This document shows positions 47,088 through 58,874 of a stretch of 64,000 nt of DNA, one piece after another. The notes beneath the pieces are model-generated. The model searched no databases. It saw nothing but the letters and a program-made list of their open reading frames with translations, and had not been told where the DNA came from. The translations under genes and the position numbers were made by a program. Source of the DNA: Microcebus murinus (Eukaryota; Chordata; Mammalia; Primates; Cheirogaleidae); the NCBI RefSeq assembly GCF_040939455.1, contig NC_134120.1, positions 17,598,501 through 17,662,500 on the forward strand, in the 5' to 3' direction. Each line of letters begins with the position of its first letter. The first letter of the stretch is position 1.

Positions 47088-47545
47088 GGCTGTGTTAGCC
47101 AGGGTTCCCCAGGTAAACAAAACCAATAGAAGACTGAGTGGTTATGGGAATTGACACTCATGGTTTTGGGGGCTGAGAAATCTCACACTCTGCCATCTGC
47201 AAGCTTGGAGAACCAGGAAAATCAGTGGTATAATTCAGTTCATGTCTGAAGACCTGAGAACCAGGAGTTCTAGTGTTTGAAGGGAGGAGAAGATGGACAT
47301 CTCAGCTCCAGAAGAGAGTGAATTTGCTTTCCTCTGCCTTTTTGTTCTATTCAGGTGCTCAACAATTGGATGATGGCTGCCCACATTGGTAAGCGTGATA
47401 TTCTTTCCTCAGTCTCTCAATTCAAATGCCAGTTTCTTCTAGAAACACCTTCACAGACAACATGCAGAAATAATGTTTTACCAGCCATCTGGGCAGCCCC
47501 TAGCCCAGTCAAGTCAACACACAAATTAACCATCTCAGAAGCTTG
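47088..47545 (-). mobile_element. ERVL-type LTR (MLT2-like), antisense
   Basis: 'gtgttagccagggttcccca', 'ggtaaacaaaaccaatagaa', 'gccatctgcaagcttggaga', 'tctattcaggtgctcaacaa', 'gaaacaccttcacagacaac' and 'agtcaagtcaacacacaaat', ending 'ttaaccatctc'. This is a nearly complete LTR, related to that at 26531-27215. Confidence 0.8.
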
Positions 47546-47934
47546 AGCAGTCTGATTGTCAACTGGGAGAGAGAAACCAGAGAGGATGAGGGTACACAGG
47601 AGAGCACGTGGACCCCGCTGAAGAGGTAAAACAACATGCAGGAGGACTAAGGGCAACAGCCTCTTGGCCGTTTCCAGCTCTCAATTATGGCCCGCTGCAG
47701 CAAGGACAGCAAAACAGATTGGTTTAGCAAGCCTGTTTGTGGTGAGATCAGAACTGGCAGCTCTACTGACTTCCTCGAGACTTGAGTGATTTCTATCATA
47801 CACTGCTGCTTGGAAGAACAGCCCCACTGCTTAACTGAAGACATGAGCAGATCTAATTCCAATAAGTTCTCAAGAGGCAATGAATCTTTTGGACAGTCAT
47901 GCAAAGTGAACCAACTCTTCCAAAATGCACTCAT
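47546..47934. other. Unassigned stretch
   Basis: Nothing recognised. Confidence 0.35.
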
Positions 47935-48115
47935 CCATGAATCCATTTATTCAACATGTATTTATTGAGCATCTACTATATGCCAGTCACTGCCCTGGGT
48001 CCTGGGATATAGCTGTGAACATAAACAATTCAAGTCCCTGCTCTCGAGGAGATTACATTCTAGTGGAGAAAAACGAATAATAAACAAGTAGGCAAATACG
48101 TAAATGAGATGATTT
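47935..48115 (-). mobile_element. L2-type old repeat, antisense
   Basis: 'catttattcaacatgtattt', 'attgagcatctactatatgc', 'cagtcactgccctgggtcct' and 'ctgctctcgaggagattaca' follow an old dispersed repeat in reverse. Confidence 0.6.
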
Positions 48116-48414
48116 TACACAAAAGGTTATGAAGAAAATAAAAAAATAAATAAAGCAGAGTAAGGGATAAAGTGGTTGGGAGGTAGTAGCTGAATATGGT
48201 ACTGAATATGGTGGAGGATGGAGGGTAATTTAAGGGTTGCCATTTAAAAATTTCCAAATGTTACCTTTTAGGAAATACTTGCGAATTATTTCATACCGAT
48301 CTATTGAAAACAAGCCATAAACAACAGAATAAAATAGTAAACGCAGAGGATGGAAACACCAATGAAGATACAAAAAGATTTCTTTCTAGAGTACAAACTA
48401 CTACTTTTCTATTG

Positions 48415-51160
48415 CTTTTAAAAATCACTACTTTTTTTTAATAGAAGTAGCACATCGAAGTGAAAATAATTAGAACATATCAAAGATAATTAAAAAGAAA
48501 ATAAAACTTCCGTGATAAAAATCACTCTTAAAATTTATCCTCCATTTTTTTTCTGTGCATACAGAGATATGATTTTTATATACGCTACTTTGTAACTGGC
48601 TTTTTAAAGATAACAGCATATCATGAATGTCTTTTGATGTTAATTAATGCATATATGCATCATTGCATATCTTTGTTGCATGATATTCCATTGAAAAAGT
48701 GTACCAGAGTTTATGAAACCAATTCCCTGTTTTTGAACATTTGTTTCTAGTTTACTCTTGTAAGCAATGCTTGATGAATATCCTTGTAACTGTATCTTTT
48801 CATGCATGTTTAATGATTCCCTTAGAAAAAATTCTTAAGAGTGGAATTGCTAGGTCAGAAAATCTGCAGTTTTAAAGACTATGAATTATATTGCACAAAT
48901 GTTTAATTTTATACCAGCAGTTTTTGAGTGCTTGTTTTCCCATATATTGGCTATTTCAGTGTAATAAGAAAGATAGTACTAGATGAAAAATTGTGAACTG
49001 TGGTTTTCATTGGTATTTATCTTGTTACAAATTGATGATATTTCAAATATATGAACTTATTTATTGACCTTCATTTTTCTTCTTTCTGATTCATGTCTTG
49101 TGCTCATTTAGAAAATCGAGGCAATTCTTTTTTCCTTTACTGACTTGTGAGTAGTCTTTATGTAGCAACTTATTCCCAAACCTCTTCTGTGGCAGGCACT
49201 GTTGTAAGATCTAGAGATATAATAATGAACAAGAAAATACTGGCCTCTTAAAAAAAATCTTTTCTAATTTATTCTTTGTTCTTTAATTTTTGTCAATAGA
49301 ATTTTTTGGAGGTCAAAGTATTTTTGTTTTCCTTTATAATTTCATCCTGTGGTGTCATGTTTAGAAAGCCCTTCCCAACTTCAAGATTATAAAACCTAGT
49401 CACCATATTTCCTTCAGCTATTAATTGAATAATTTATCTTTTCCCCACAGATTTCAAATGCCATCTTTATCATTTACTAAATTCTTAAATATACATAGGG
49501 CTGCTTTTGGATTTTCTACTTGATTTCACTGATGTGTCTAAGTTGGCACTAATGTCAAATTAAGTATTGTGGCTTTATAACACATTTGGATATCTGCTTA
49601 GGAAAGTGCCAACTCATCATTCTTCATTTTAAGCATATTTTTGCATGTCTATTCTACCAGAATTTTATCAAGCTCTGAAAAAAAATTCCATTGGATTGTC
49701 GGGAGGATTGAGTTACATTTACAGATTAAATTTTCAGAGAATCCTTACAATATTAGGTCTTCTTACTACTGGAATACAACTTCTCTGTATGCAAGTATTC
49801 AGGTCTTCTTATATAACTACCAGTAAAGTTTATTAGTTTTATTAAAAATATTTTGCATATTTTTGTCCAGTTTGCCCCTAGACACTTTATCTTTAAATTA
49901 CTATGAATAGAAGCATCTTGCCATTATATATATATTTGTTCCAATTTATTTTTTTTAACTGGTCATAATTGGTAAGTAGGAAAGCTGCTTATTTATCTAT
50001 TATTTTATTGCCACTTATTTATCTATTATTTTATTGACCGCCTTTCAAATGACATATCTTACTAGCAGACACAATTCAAAATACTTAACTAGCGATGCAG
50101 TCTGAGAACCAACCAATCAGCACACACTGAGTGTGAACAGTTTATACAGACTTTCCATGACATAGCAGCTGAAATACTAACTGGGATGTCAATGTTCTAA
50201 TCCTTTTTCAGATAAATCTACTTTTCCCAATGTCTTTCATAGGTAAACAACCATAACATCTATACTTGCTGGCTATTTTTCTTCCTCCTTCACAGCATCT
50301 TGTTTTCAGGTTTAATTGCATGCACTGAAATTGCAGAATAATCTTAAATAGAAGTGGTGGTGATTGCCATCCTCGTATGCTTCCTGATTGTGCTGGAAAA
50401 GTTGATCAGGGAGAGATATTTCTGTGACTAATGTAAGGAAAAGTATCATATTCTATTTTACTAAATTTTTTTTTAAAAAAATTAGGAATTGGTAGTGAAT
50501 TTTATCTTATATGTTACTTCTACCTTTTATCAAAGTAGTTATATGGATTGATTTCTTTTGTCCTGTTAACGTGATAGCTTAATATCAATCCATTTTCCAA
50601 GTTGAAGCATCATTGCATTCCCAGAATCAACCTTACTTAGTCATGATACGTAACTCTTGTGTTATACATCTGAATTTGATTTACTAATGTTTTATTTAGC
50701 ATTCCTATACCTACCAGGCTCCATGGGATTCATTACAATTGTCCTAATTTTATAACATGCATTGGTATGTTGCCATCTTTTTATGCTTGCCAAATTTAAA
50801 TGACACAAGGGTTTTCTGTCTCTTGGAGGTGGTTAGAACTGCCCCAAACAACATTGTGAGCTTTTTGTGGGGATCATGTTCTAACAATCATTTTCAATTT
50901 CTTTAATAGCTCTGGTTTATTTGGATTTTCTAATTCTTCTTGAGTACATCTTGTAATTTAGGTTGTCCTAGAAAATAATCCATTTCCTTGAGATTTTCAA
51001 CTTGGTAAAGTAAAATAACATATAGTTCTCTTTAACTTTAAAAATAAGCATATCTGTTGCGGTATACACTTTCTTGTCATTAATGTTATTTGTTTTTTAT
51101 TCTCTTTTATCCTTGCACTGGCCAGAGATTTGGTTATTTTATTGGTCTTTTTAAAGAGCC
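48415..51160 (-). mobile_element. Old L1 (L1M group), antisense, ORF2 and 3' region
   Basis: In reverse it carries the L1 3' region and part of ORF2. Landmarks are 'gatattccattgaaaaagtg', 'gaacatttgtttctagttta', 'gtggaattgctaggtcagaa', 'gtcatgtttagaaagccctt', 'tcaaatgccatctttatcat', 'atatcaatccattttccaag' and 'tattggtctttttaaagagc'. Many stops and indels are present. A stretch at about 50040-50270 fits L1 poorly. It ends where the MLT1-type LTR at 51161 begins. Confidence 0.8.
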
Positions 51161-51462
51161 TACACCTCTCCATATGTGCTACGGAGAGGCACACATGGCA
51201 CAGCGTGTTGAGGAACCAGATCCTGGTAGCAACCGTGTAAGTGAGCTTAGAAGCAGACGCCCCTGCCCCAGACAAGCCTTCAGATGGCACCACGTGCCCA
51301 GCCAACTCCTTGATTTATGCAAGACCTTGAAGCATTAGCTCCCTGTTAAGCCATGCCTGAATTCCTGCCCCACAGACACTGTGACATAATTCCTGTTTTC
51401 TGTTCCAAGCAACTAAGTTTTGGGGTAAATTGTTATGCAGCAATGGATAACTAATATAATAG
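51161..51462 (+). mobile_element. MLT1-type MaLR LTR, sense
   Basis: 'gagcttagaagcagacgccc', 'cagacaagccttcagatggc', 'tgcctgaattcctgccccac', 'caactaagttttggggtaaa' and 'ttatgcagcaatggataact', ending 'aatataatag', give the MLT1 3' half in order. Confidence 0.8.
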
Positions 51463-52964
51463 ATGATTGGATTTCTTGAACATGTGTCAACCATTTCTAT
51501 GTGGCTTGTGTGGTCAGACAGTAAGGCCACTGAGTTCTATGGTTACAGAGAAATCAATCAACTAACATTAATTAAATAAAACGTGCAAAGCAGAGATTTG
51601 CACCTACCTCTTGGACATTATATGTTTGTCTACGAAATTGCAAAACTCTTGATTTGCATAATGTCAACCTTTTCTAAGTTGTTCCATAAGGGACAGAATA
51701 GAATACAGTTTTAGAGATGTGAAAATATTAGTGTGATATATGGAAATGTAAAGTATCTCATGGCAGAGATGAGTATTAGGAATAGATGGAAGGCACACTG
51801 CACTCACGTGAGAGGGAAGGCCCTTCTGTTCGGTCCCATGTGGTTTCTGTTACCATGTGTATAATCACTGCATTATCGTGTGTTATTTCAGGTTTTTTTT
51901 TTTTAATTCTCTCCTTTGCTTTATTTTGTTTAGGACTAAAAATTAACAAAGTAAGAGCAAGAAGAGAGGATCAGTTTGTAGGTTAAGAAGATGGATACAT
52001 AATAGATAATACAAAATATTAAAGACAGGAGAAGACCTCCAAAGTCTTTATTGTCCAATATACTTTATTTGGACTATTAAATAGGGAAAATTATTTTCAA
52101 TTGTCATAATACATGCATAAAAAGCACGAAAGATGCTTTGCGAGTTTGAAACTCACGGGGTTAACAAAGTAGGATTCAGGAGGAAAAGTTACTTACAGAA
52201 ATGGAGGATTTACTCACAACCAGAGTGGTGAATCAGAATTAAAAATGCACGTCACTCAGCCTAAGACCATTTAAGCAAAATCTGGAAGTAGGAGAAAGGA
52301 AAGTGAAAGTACTGTGAACTCTGGCAGAAGGGGGTTACTCCTAGTGGGTCATTTTTAGAAATTTACATGATGATAATGTGGATGCTGACACTGCTAGAAA
52401 AGACACAAAAGCAACAACAACTAAAAAATGTGGGAACGTGGAAAGAAATATAGGAGATTACACAGCACAGAAAGTCTTCATATGAATGAAAGGAGACTGA
52501 CTTTAGAGAACACACGCCACCAAAAATATACATTGTGAAGAGTTAAAACCAACTCCAGGGTCGAAGGATGCAAAAGGTATACTTGGGCTTGGGGCCAGTG
52601 TAGTGGGAAATTGCAAATAGGAACTGTTTGCCGGTCTACTTATTACTGAGAAGATCCACAGGTAATTTAAAGGCCTTTGTGAGGTTCACGTATTTTTAAT
52701 GTACACCAAATTCACACTTTGCAAGGACTGGATATAATTTGGGGAATGTCTGTATAATTTTAATCCCTTTCCTCAAGGAGTTCATATTCAGCCATAAAGG
52801 GTAGTGCTCAAGTGAGGACCTCAAACATAAAGAGTCAAGTTCATGGCATAGAGGGGTCCCACACTGTGAGTCAGTCTGAGAAGACCCTCTTTCAGTTTTC
52901 TAGTCTGAGAATTAGGGGGGAAATCCCGGAATTTGTATTTGTTTTAAAAATAATTTCTTCAGTT
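51463..52964. other. Unassigned stretch
   Basis: No gene or repeat recognised. A short T-run lies at 51892-51903. Confidence 0.4.
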
Positions 52965-53125
52965 CTTTGATGTAGGAATTGTTATCATTCCCATTTTACA
53001 GCCTAGAAAATCGAGGATCTGAGAGGTAAGTAATTGATCCAAGTCACATAGCTAGTGACTGTTGGAGCTGGAATTGAACTTTGCTGTGTGAATTGAAAAC
53101 CCATATACTTAACCCCTCTGTCCTT
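52965..53125 (-). mobile_element. MIR SINE, antisense
   Basis: 'tgttatcattcccattttac', 'agcctagaaaatcgaggatc' and 'ccaagtcacatagctagtga', then 'ttggagctggaattgaactt'. Confidence 0.8.
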
Positions 53126-53865
53126 CTTTTATTTCTATCTCCCTCTCCATGTCTATCTGTCAGTTGTGGAGATTTAGTGGGTATTGATTGGTTGTGAAAA
53201 AGGAGTGGACTATTCATGATAGAGCTGGACTCTCCTGCTTGTTTCATGTGCATCAGTGTTGTCCTACTAACTAAATCATAGGCCCCTGGAAATCAATATC
53301 TCTTGGGAGTCATGCAGTCAGGTGTTCTTTGTAGTTATTGCATAATAAAGATGCTATGCATTTATTATTTTAAGGCTACCACTAAGCCAGTCAGGTTGTA
53401 TAGGACTATTTACAAGAACCGCAGGAGATTCAAGGGTTTCCACCTGAATGCAGGGGCTAGTTGCAAGAAGAACACTGGTACACTCCTTAACACTTACAAA
53501 GCACAGCACAACTTTTGAGCCTTTACCTGCCATGAGTATTGTATAACACTTTGTATTATATATTAAAAATTTGTGGGATGAATAAATGAAAATGTAAAAT
53601 ACCAAATGCAAGAATGTTTAGAAACTTGACTCACGCAGGAGAATTTTGTGTTTCTGTCTTAACTCTTACATACAGATGAGAATAGAGAGGTAGGTAGGAG
53701 GGAAAAAGAGAGGGAGGGAAAACAAATATTTTGTACCTGGTGAATATTTAATAACTTTTTACTGAAATACAGTGAGAAATAAAAAAGGAGGACTCATTTT
53801 ATCAGTTCAGCTAGCGATTACCAAGGTCTTACTAAAGTTTATATGCTCCACATAGCACGTAAGTC
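53126..53865. other. Unassigned stretch
   Basis: The 71-residue frame at 53303-53518 contains a basic patch (KNRRRFKG) but matches no family I know and has no exon context. No repeat recognised. Confidence 0.35.
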
Positions 53866-54030
53866 CATGGGTTCTCAAATCTGACTGCACTTTGGAATCC
53901 CCTGGGAAGTTTTAAAATCATTGATGCCTGGAGTCTACTCCCAGGGATTATTATTTAATTGATCTGCTGTGTAATGTGGACAAATGCTTTCTCAAAGCTC
54001 CCCAGGTGATGTGTGGCAAGCATTAAAAAT
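53866..54030. mobile_element. MER5A-type hAT-Charlie element
   Basis: 'tgggttctcaaatctgactg', 'cactttggaatcccctggga', 'gatgcctggagtctactccc' and 'tcaaagctccccaggtgatg' are clear MER5A landmarks. Confidence 0.85.
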
Positions 54031-54051
54031 CTGTGTGTTACTCCTTGTGTT

Positions 54052-54370
54052 CAGGAGTTAGCACATTTTTTTCTGTAAAAAACCAGATAATAAAGATTTC
54101 AGTCTATGGTCTCTGTCACAAATACTCAACTCTGCTGTTGTAGCACTAAAGCAGCCATAGACAATGTGTAAGTGAATGAATGTAGCTGTGTTCTAATAAA
54201 ACTTTATTTATGGACACAGAAATTTAAATTTCATAAAATTTTCATGTCACAAAAGAGTATTGCTATTTTAATTTTTTCCCAACCAGTTAAAAATATATAA
54301 AGCATTTGTAGGTCGAGGGCCATCCAAAAACAGCAGCTGTCCAGATTTGACCAGAGTTTGCAAAACCCTG
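54052..54370 (-). mobile_element. hAT-type DNA element
   Basis: The left end CAGGAGTTAGCACA and the right end in reverse CAGGGTTTTGCAAA form short inverted termini. Inside are 'tcagtctatggtctctgtca', 'tgctgttgtagcactaaagc', 'agccatagacaatgtgtaag' and 'aataaaactttatttatgga', the reverse of an abundant hAT-derived repeat. It is non-autonomous and old. Confidence 0.75.
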
Positions 54371-55363
54371 CTTTAACCCATGTAACTCTATGATGGAAGA
54401 TACAACATTATTCTTCTTTTTATAGTTGAGTGAAGTGATACAAGATCATATATCTGGTAGTGGTTGAATCAGCATTTCTTTTTTAGAAAGTGTCAGTATT
54501 TATACAAACATTACACTTTTGGTTATTTTTGAGGTTAATTATGAGGATAATTGATGTGGGGGAAGCTCTCCTTTCAACCTCTATTTTTTAAAAAATAAAT
54601 TCCCAATGAATTCAAATTAGAACAATACATTGTTTAATTTAAAGAGCTATTTTGAACCATTATTTAATCCTCTGCTTCTCACATTGTTGGATTGACCTAG
54701 CCTTTTATACGTTCATTGAGGGATTTACTCCATTTAATTGAAGTTACAGTTTTTCCTTGCTCCTCATGTACCTCCAAATCAAGCAAATAGTGTTAAAATA
54801 TTATGGTCAATTATACATATAAATCTTGCAGAGTTAATGAACATATTCTTTAGATTGTGGAACAGACTGGACACTTATCTTACTCTTTAAGATAAAATAC
54901 CACATCTGTATAATGCATTGCTAAGCTTTCTTCTTACTACACATTTTGTCTGGAATCCCATTTTCCATTAAATAATAATCATTGTAATTAATAGACTGGT
55001 TATTTTATCTCCCTAATCTGGTTACAGTAATTTATCAAAGGAATGTAAATGAATGCTAGAACAGTAATGCATTCTTCTTTTTAAAAGAAGGTAAAGAATG
55101 TAAAAATGTAATAATTCTCTAGGGAATATAATAAAATAGATGCTGCTTGTAATTCACTAAAGGTAATATATAGAATATGCACATTGTTTTAAGGCTTTTG
55201 ATCTGTTTAACTTCCACTTCTGTCAGGTGATGATTTCAGTCAGGTTGAGGGGTGACCAGTATGTCTTTTTCAAGTCTTCACAAGTGCCCTGGGATGGAGC
55301 AGCAGATTCAGTCCTAGCACTGCATCCTACTTTCCTCAGTGCCAGCCAGATGAAAAATGCAAT
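54371..55363. promoter_or_regulatory. A/T-rich repeat-free stretch, candidate conserved element (unproven)
   Basis: No transposable element was recognised up to the L1 target site. 54620-55190 is dense in A/T motifs such as TGTAATTAATAG (54983-54994) and has a small hairpin-forming CTTCTTTTTAAAAGAAG near 55075-55091. It may be conserved regulatory DNA or plain A/T-rich spacer. Confidence 0.22.
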
Positions 55364-57997
55364 ACCTATTTCCTCCATATTTTTAAGTTTATGTGCATGG
55401 AGATTTTTATAGCATTAAGAGATGATATTTTGTATTTCTGTGGTATCATTTGTAATTCCTCCTTTTTCATTCCTGATTGAGCATATTAGAGTCCTTTTTT
55501 TCTGCTTTTGGTTAATCTAGCTGGAGGCCTTTTGTTTATCTTTTTGTTTATCTTTTCAAAGAGCCAACTTTTTATTTCATTAATCTTCTGTATAGTTCTT
55601 TTATTATTGATTTCATTTAGATATGCTCAATGGAAAAATTCTTAGAAACACACAACCTCCCTAGGCTCAATCAGGAAGAAATAGAATTCCTGAACTGACT
55701 AATATCAAGTACCAAAATTGAAGCAATGATAAAAATCCTTCCAACAACAAAAGGTCCCAGACCAGATGGTTTCACACCCGAATTTTACCAGACCAACAAA
55801 GAAGAACTCTTAACAAAATAGGCATAGACATGACTTACCTCAAAATTATAAAAGCCATATACAACAAACTCATAGCCAACATCATACTGAATGGGAAAAA
55901 TTGAAAGCATTTCCACTTAGAACTGAAACCAGACAAGGTTTCCCACTATTATCACTTCTATTCAACATAGTGCTGGAAGTCCTAGCTAGAGCAATCAGAC
56001 AAGACAAGGAAATCAAGGGTACCCAAATGGAAGCAGGAGAGGTCAAACTATTGCTCTTTGCTGATGATATGACTTATTTCTAGAAAACCCTAAAGATTCT
56101 GCCAAAGGACTACTGGACTTGATAAATAAATTCAGCAAAGTCTCACATTACAAAATCAATGTACACAAATCAGTACCATTCATATATGCCAACAACAGTG
56201 AAGCTGAGAACCAAATCAAAGCCTCAATACCTTTCACAATAGCAGGAAAGAAACTAAAATATCTAGGAATATTTTTAACTAAGGAGGTGAAAGACCTCCA
56301 CAGGGAGAACTATGAAGCATTGAGGAAGGAAAAGCAGAAAATATAAACAGATGGGAAAACATACCATGTTCATGGGTCAGCAGAATCAAGATTGTTAAAA
56401 TGTGTATACTACCCAAAGTGATCTACAGAGTCAATGCAATCCTTATGAAAATACCAACATCATTTTTTCACAGATCTAGAAAAAATAATTCTACACTTTG
56501 TATGGAACCAGAGAAGACTCTGTATAACAAAAGCAACCTGAAGCAAAAAGAACAAATCAATTTGTAATTGATTGATTTGTAATCCATTTAACAGACTTCA
56601 AGCTATATGACAAGGCTATAGTCACCAAAATAGCATGGTACTTGCACAAGAACAGAAACAGAGACCAATGGATCAGAACAGAGAACCCAGATATAAAACC
56701 ATCCTCATATTGCTATCTGATTTTGACAAAGCAGAGAAAAACATACACTGGGGAAAAGAATTTCTATTCAATAAATGGTGCTGGCAAAATTGGATAACCA
56801 CATATAGAAGATGGAAACAGGATCCACATCTCTCCCCACACACAAAAATCAACCCGTGATGAATAGCAAACTGAAACCTAAGGCATGAAACCATAAGAAT
56901 TCTAGAAGAAAATGCTAGAAACACTCTTATAGACATCAGCCTAAGCAAAGAATTTATGAAGAAGACCCCAAAGGCAATCTCAGCAACAGCAAAAATAAAT
57001 GAATGGCATCTGATCAAATTAAAAAGCTTCTGCATAGCCAAGGTAATTATCATAAGAGTGAATAGACAGCCTAGAGAATGGGGGAAAATATTTCCATGCT
57101 ATATATCCAATAAAGGGCTAGTATCTAGAATCTATAAAGAACTCAAGCAAATCAGCAAGAAAAATCAAACAACCCCATTAAAAAGTGGGCAAAAAAACAT
57201 GAATAGAAATTTTTAAAAGAAGATAGACTAATGGCCAAGAAACATGAAAAAATGCTCAACATCTCTAATCACCAGAGAAATGCAAATCAAAACTACAATG
57301 AGATATCACTTAACTCCAGTCAGAATGGCTTTTATCAAAAAGTCCCCAAACAACAAATGCTGGCACGGATGCAGCTCATGTACTATTGGTGGAACCGCAA
57401 ACTAGTACAACCTCTATGGAAAATAGTATGGAGATACCTCAAAGAACTAAAAGTAGACATACCATTTGATCCAGCAATCCCACTACTGGATATTTACCCA
57501 AAGAAAAAAAGACATTCTATAAAAAGACACCTGCATAAAAATGTTTATAGCAGCACAATTCACAATTGCAAAGATGTGGAAACAACCCAAATGTCCATCA
57601 ATACATGAGTGGATTAATAAAATGTGAGATATGTATACCATGGAGTACTACTCAGTCATAAAAAATGGTGAACTGCACCTCTTGTATTATTCTGGATGGA
57701 ACTGGAGACTATTCTTGTAAGTGAAATATCACAAGAGTGGAAAAACAAATAGCACATGTACTTACCATTAAATTGGAACTAATCAATCAAGATTTATGTG
57801 CAAATATAGAAATAACATTCATCAGAAATCATGCATGTGGGAGAGGGGAAGTGGGGATGGTACACACCTAATGGGTACAATGCAGAAAATATGGGTGATG
57901 GGCACACTTATAACTTTGACTCAAATAGTATAAAAGCAATTTATGTAACCAAAACATTTGCACCCCCTTAACATTCTGAAATTTTTTTAAAAAGGAA
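55364..57997 (+). mobile_element. L1 LINE, 5'-truncated and 5'-inverted, sense 3' part
   Basis: A retrotransposon relic. 55621-57997 is sense ORF2 plus 3' untranslated region, and 55364-55620 is the adjoining upstream L1 piece in reverse. Reverse-transcriptase sequence is visible, with the catalytic-loop FADDM at 56057-56071. The ORF2 C-terminal part follows (to about 57720), then a 3' region ending 'gcacccccttaacattctga'. Internal deletions (about 55800-55815) and frameshifts or stops (for example near 56081) leave no functional frame. The 12-bp GAAAAATGCAAT occurs at 55352-55363 and 57998-58009, the target-site duplication. Confidence 0.93.
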
Positions 57998-58009
57998 GAA
58001 AAATGCAAT

Positions 58010-58369
58010 GCTCCCTAGTGATGTCCCTAGGGGACCCTTCAGAGCTTGGTTGTTCTTGAGAAGGGTTTTAGAAACACTTCATCTCATCCCCCAGGAGGAA
58101 CTGTTAGCGCCTGGGCCACTCCAGTCCTCAGGCACTGACTCTATGTAAGCAAGAAAAAGAAAGAAAATGAAGGGTACCTGGCAGGCAGGTTGCTGGGCTC
58201 TTGTACAAGCTCTGCTACCCGTCTACAATTGGGCTGTTCTGCCAAGGCATTTTCAAATTCTCTGTAGTCAGACCTGTTCTACCTTATTATTTTCTTAGGT
58301 TTGGACAAGATGTGCCATGCTGTATTAAAATGAGACTGGCCAAGGCAAGATGGGTGGATGGTTTCAGTG
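58010..58369. other. Unassigned stretch
   Basis: Host flank behind the L1; nothing recognised. Confidence 0.35.
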
Positions 58370-58540
58370 CAATGAACTTAAAGAATGAGCTTTGAAGCCA
58401 GCCAGGTCTGGATTCAAATCCCAGTTACATTCCTCCAAGCTAAAAACCTTGGGGATGTTATTAAAATAGGACTAAGAAGAGCTTTATTGTGAGAATTAAA
58501 TCTGAAAATGCTCCGAAAGCTTCAGAGTAGTATTAATAAC
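58370..58540 (+). mobile_element. MIR SINE, sense
   Basis: 'gagctttgaagccagccagg', 'tctggattcaaatcccagtt' and 'gtgagaattaaatctgaaaa'. The middle is degraded. Confidence 0.65.
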
Positions 58541-58874
58541 TGGGATCAGATTGCACCCTCAAGAACTGGAATTTATCTTCATCTTGTTCTCCTCTTCTTT
58601 TTCCTTCTTCCTTTTCAATTGGCCATAAGGATTAAGGTGAGACAAGGGAGTGTCCTTTCTCTACAGCTGCCTACTCACTGCTTTGGAATTTTCACTTGGA
58701 AAGAAAGTCAAGAGTCAAAAGAGAAGACCAAAGAGAGACAAAATCACATCTCATCATTCCCATATTCAGGTGCTTCTCTTTGATCTCAGGATAAAGACCA
58801 GTTTTTGGCCACTACCTTTTTTGCCATGACCCTGGTATTGTCACCATGCCAACCTTTTCTGCCTTCAAGCTCTG
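58541..58874. other. Unassigned stretch
   Basis: Nothing recognised. Confidence 0.35.

Noticed and set aside
55901..57608. Frames with reverse-transcriptase similarity
   Set aside because: They are broken pieces of one L1 ORF2 with frameshifts, stops and a deletion. They are annotated as the mobile element and not as genes.
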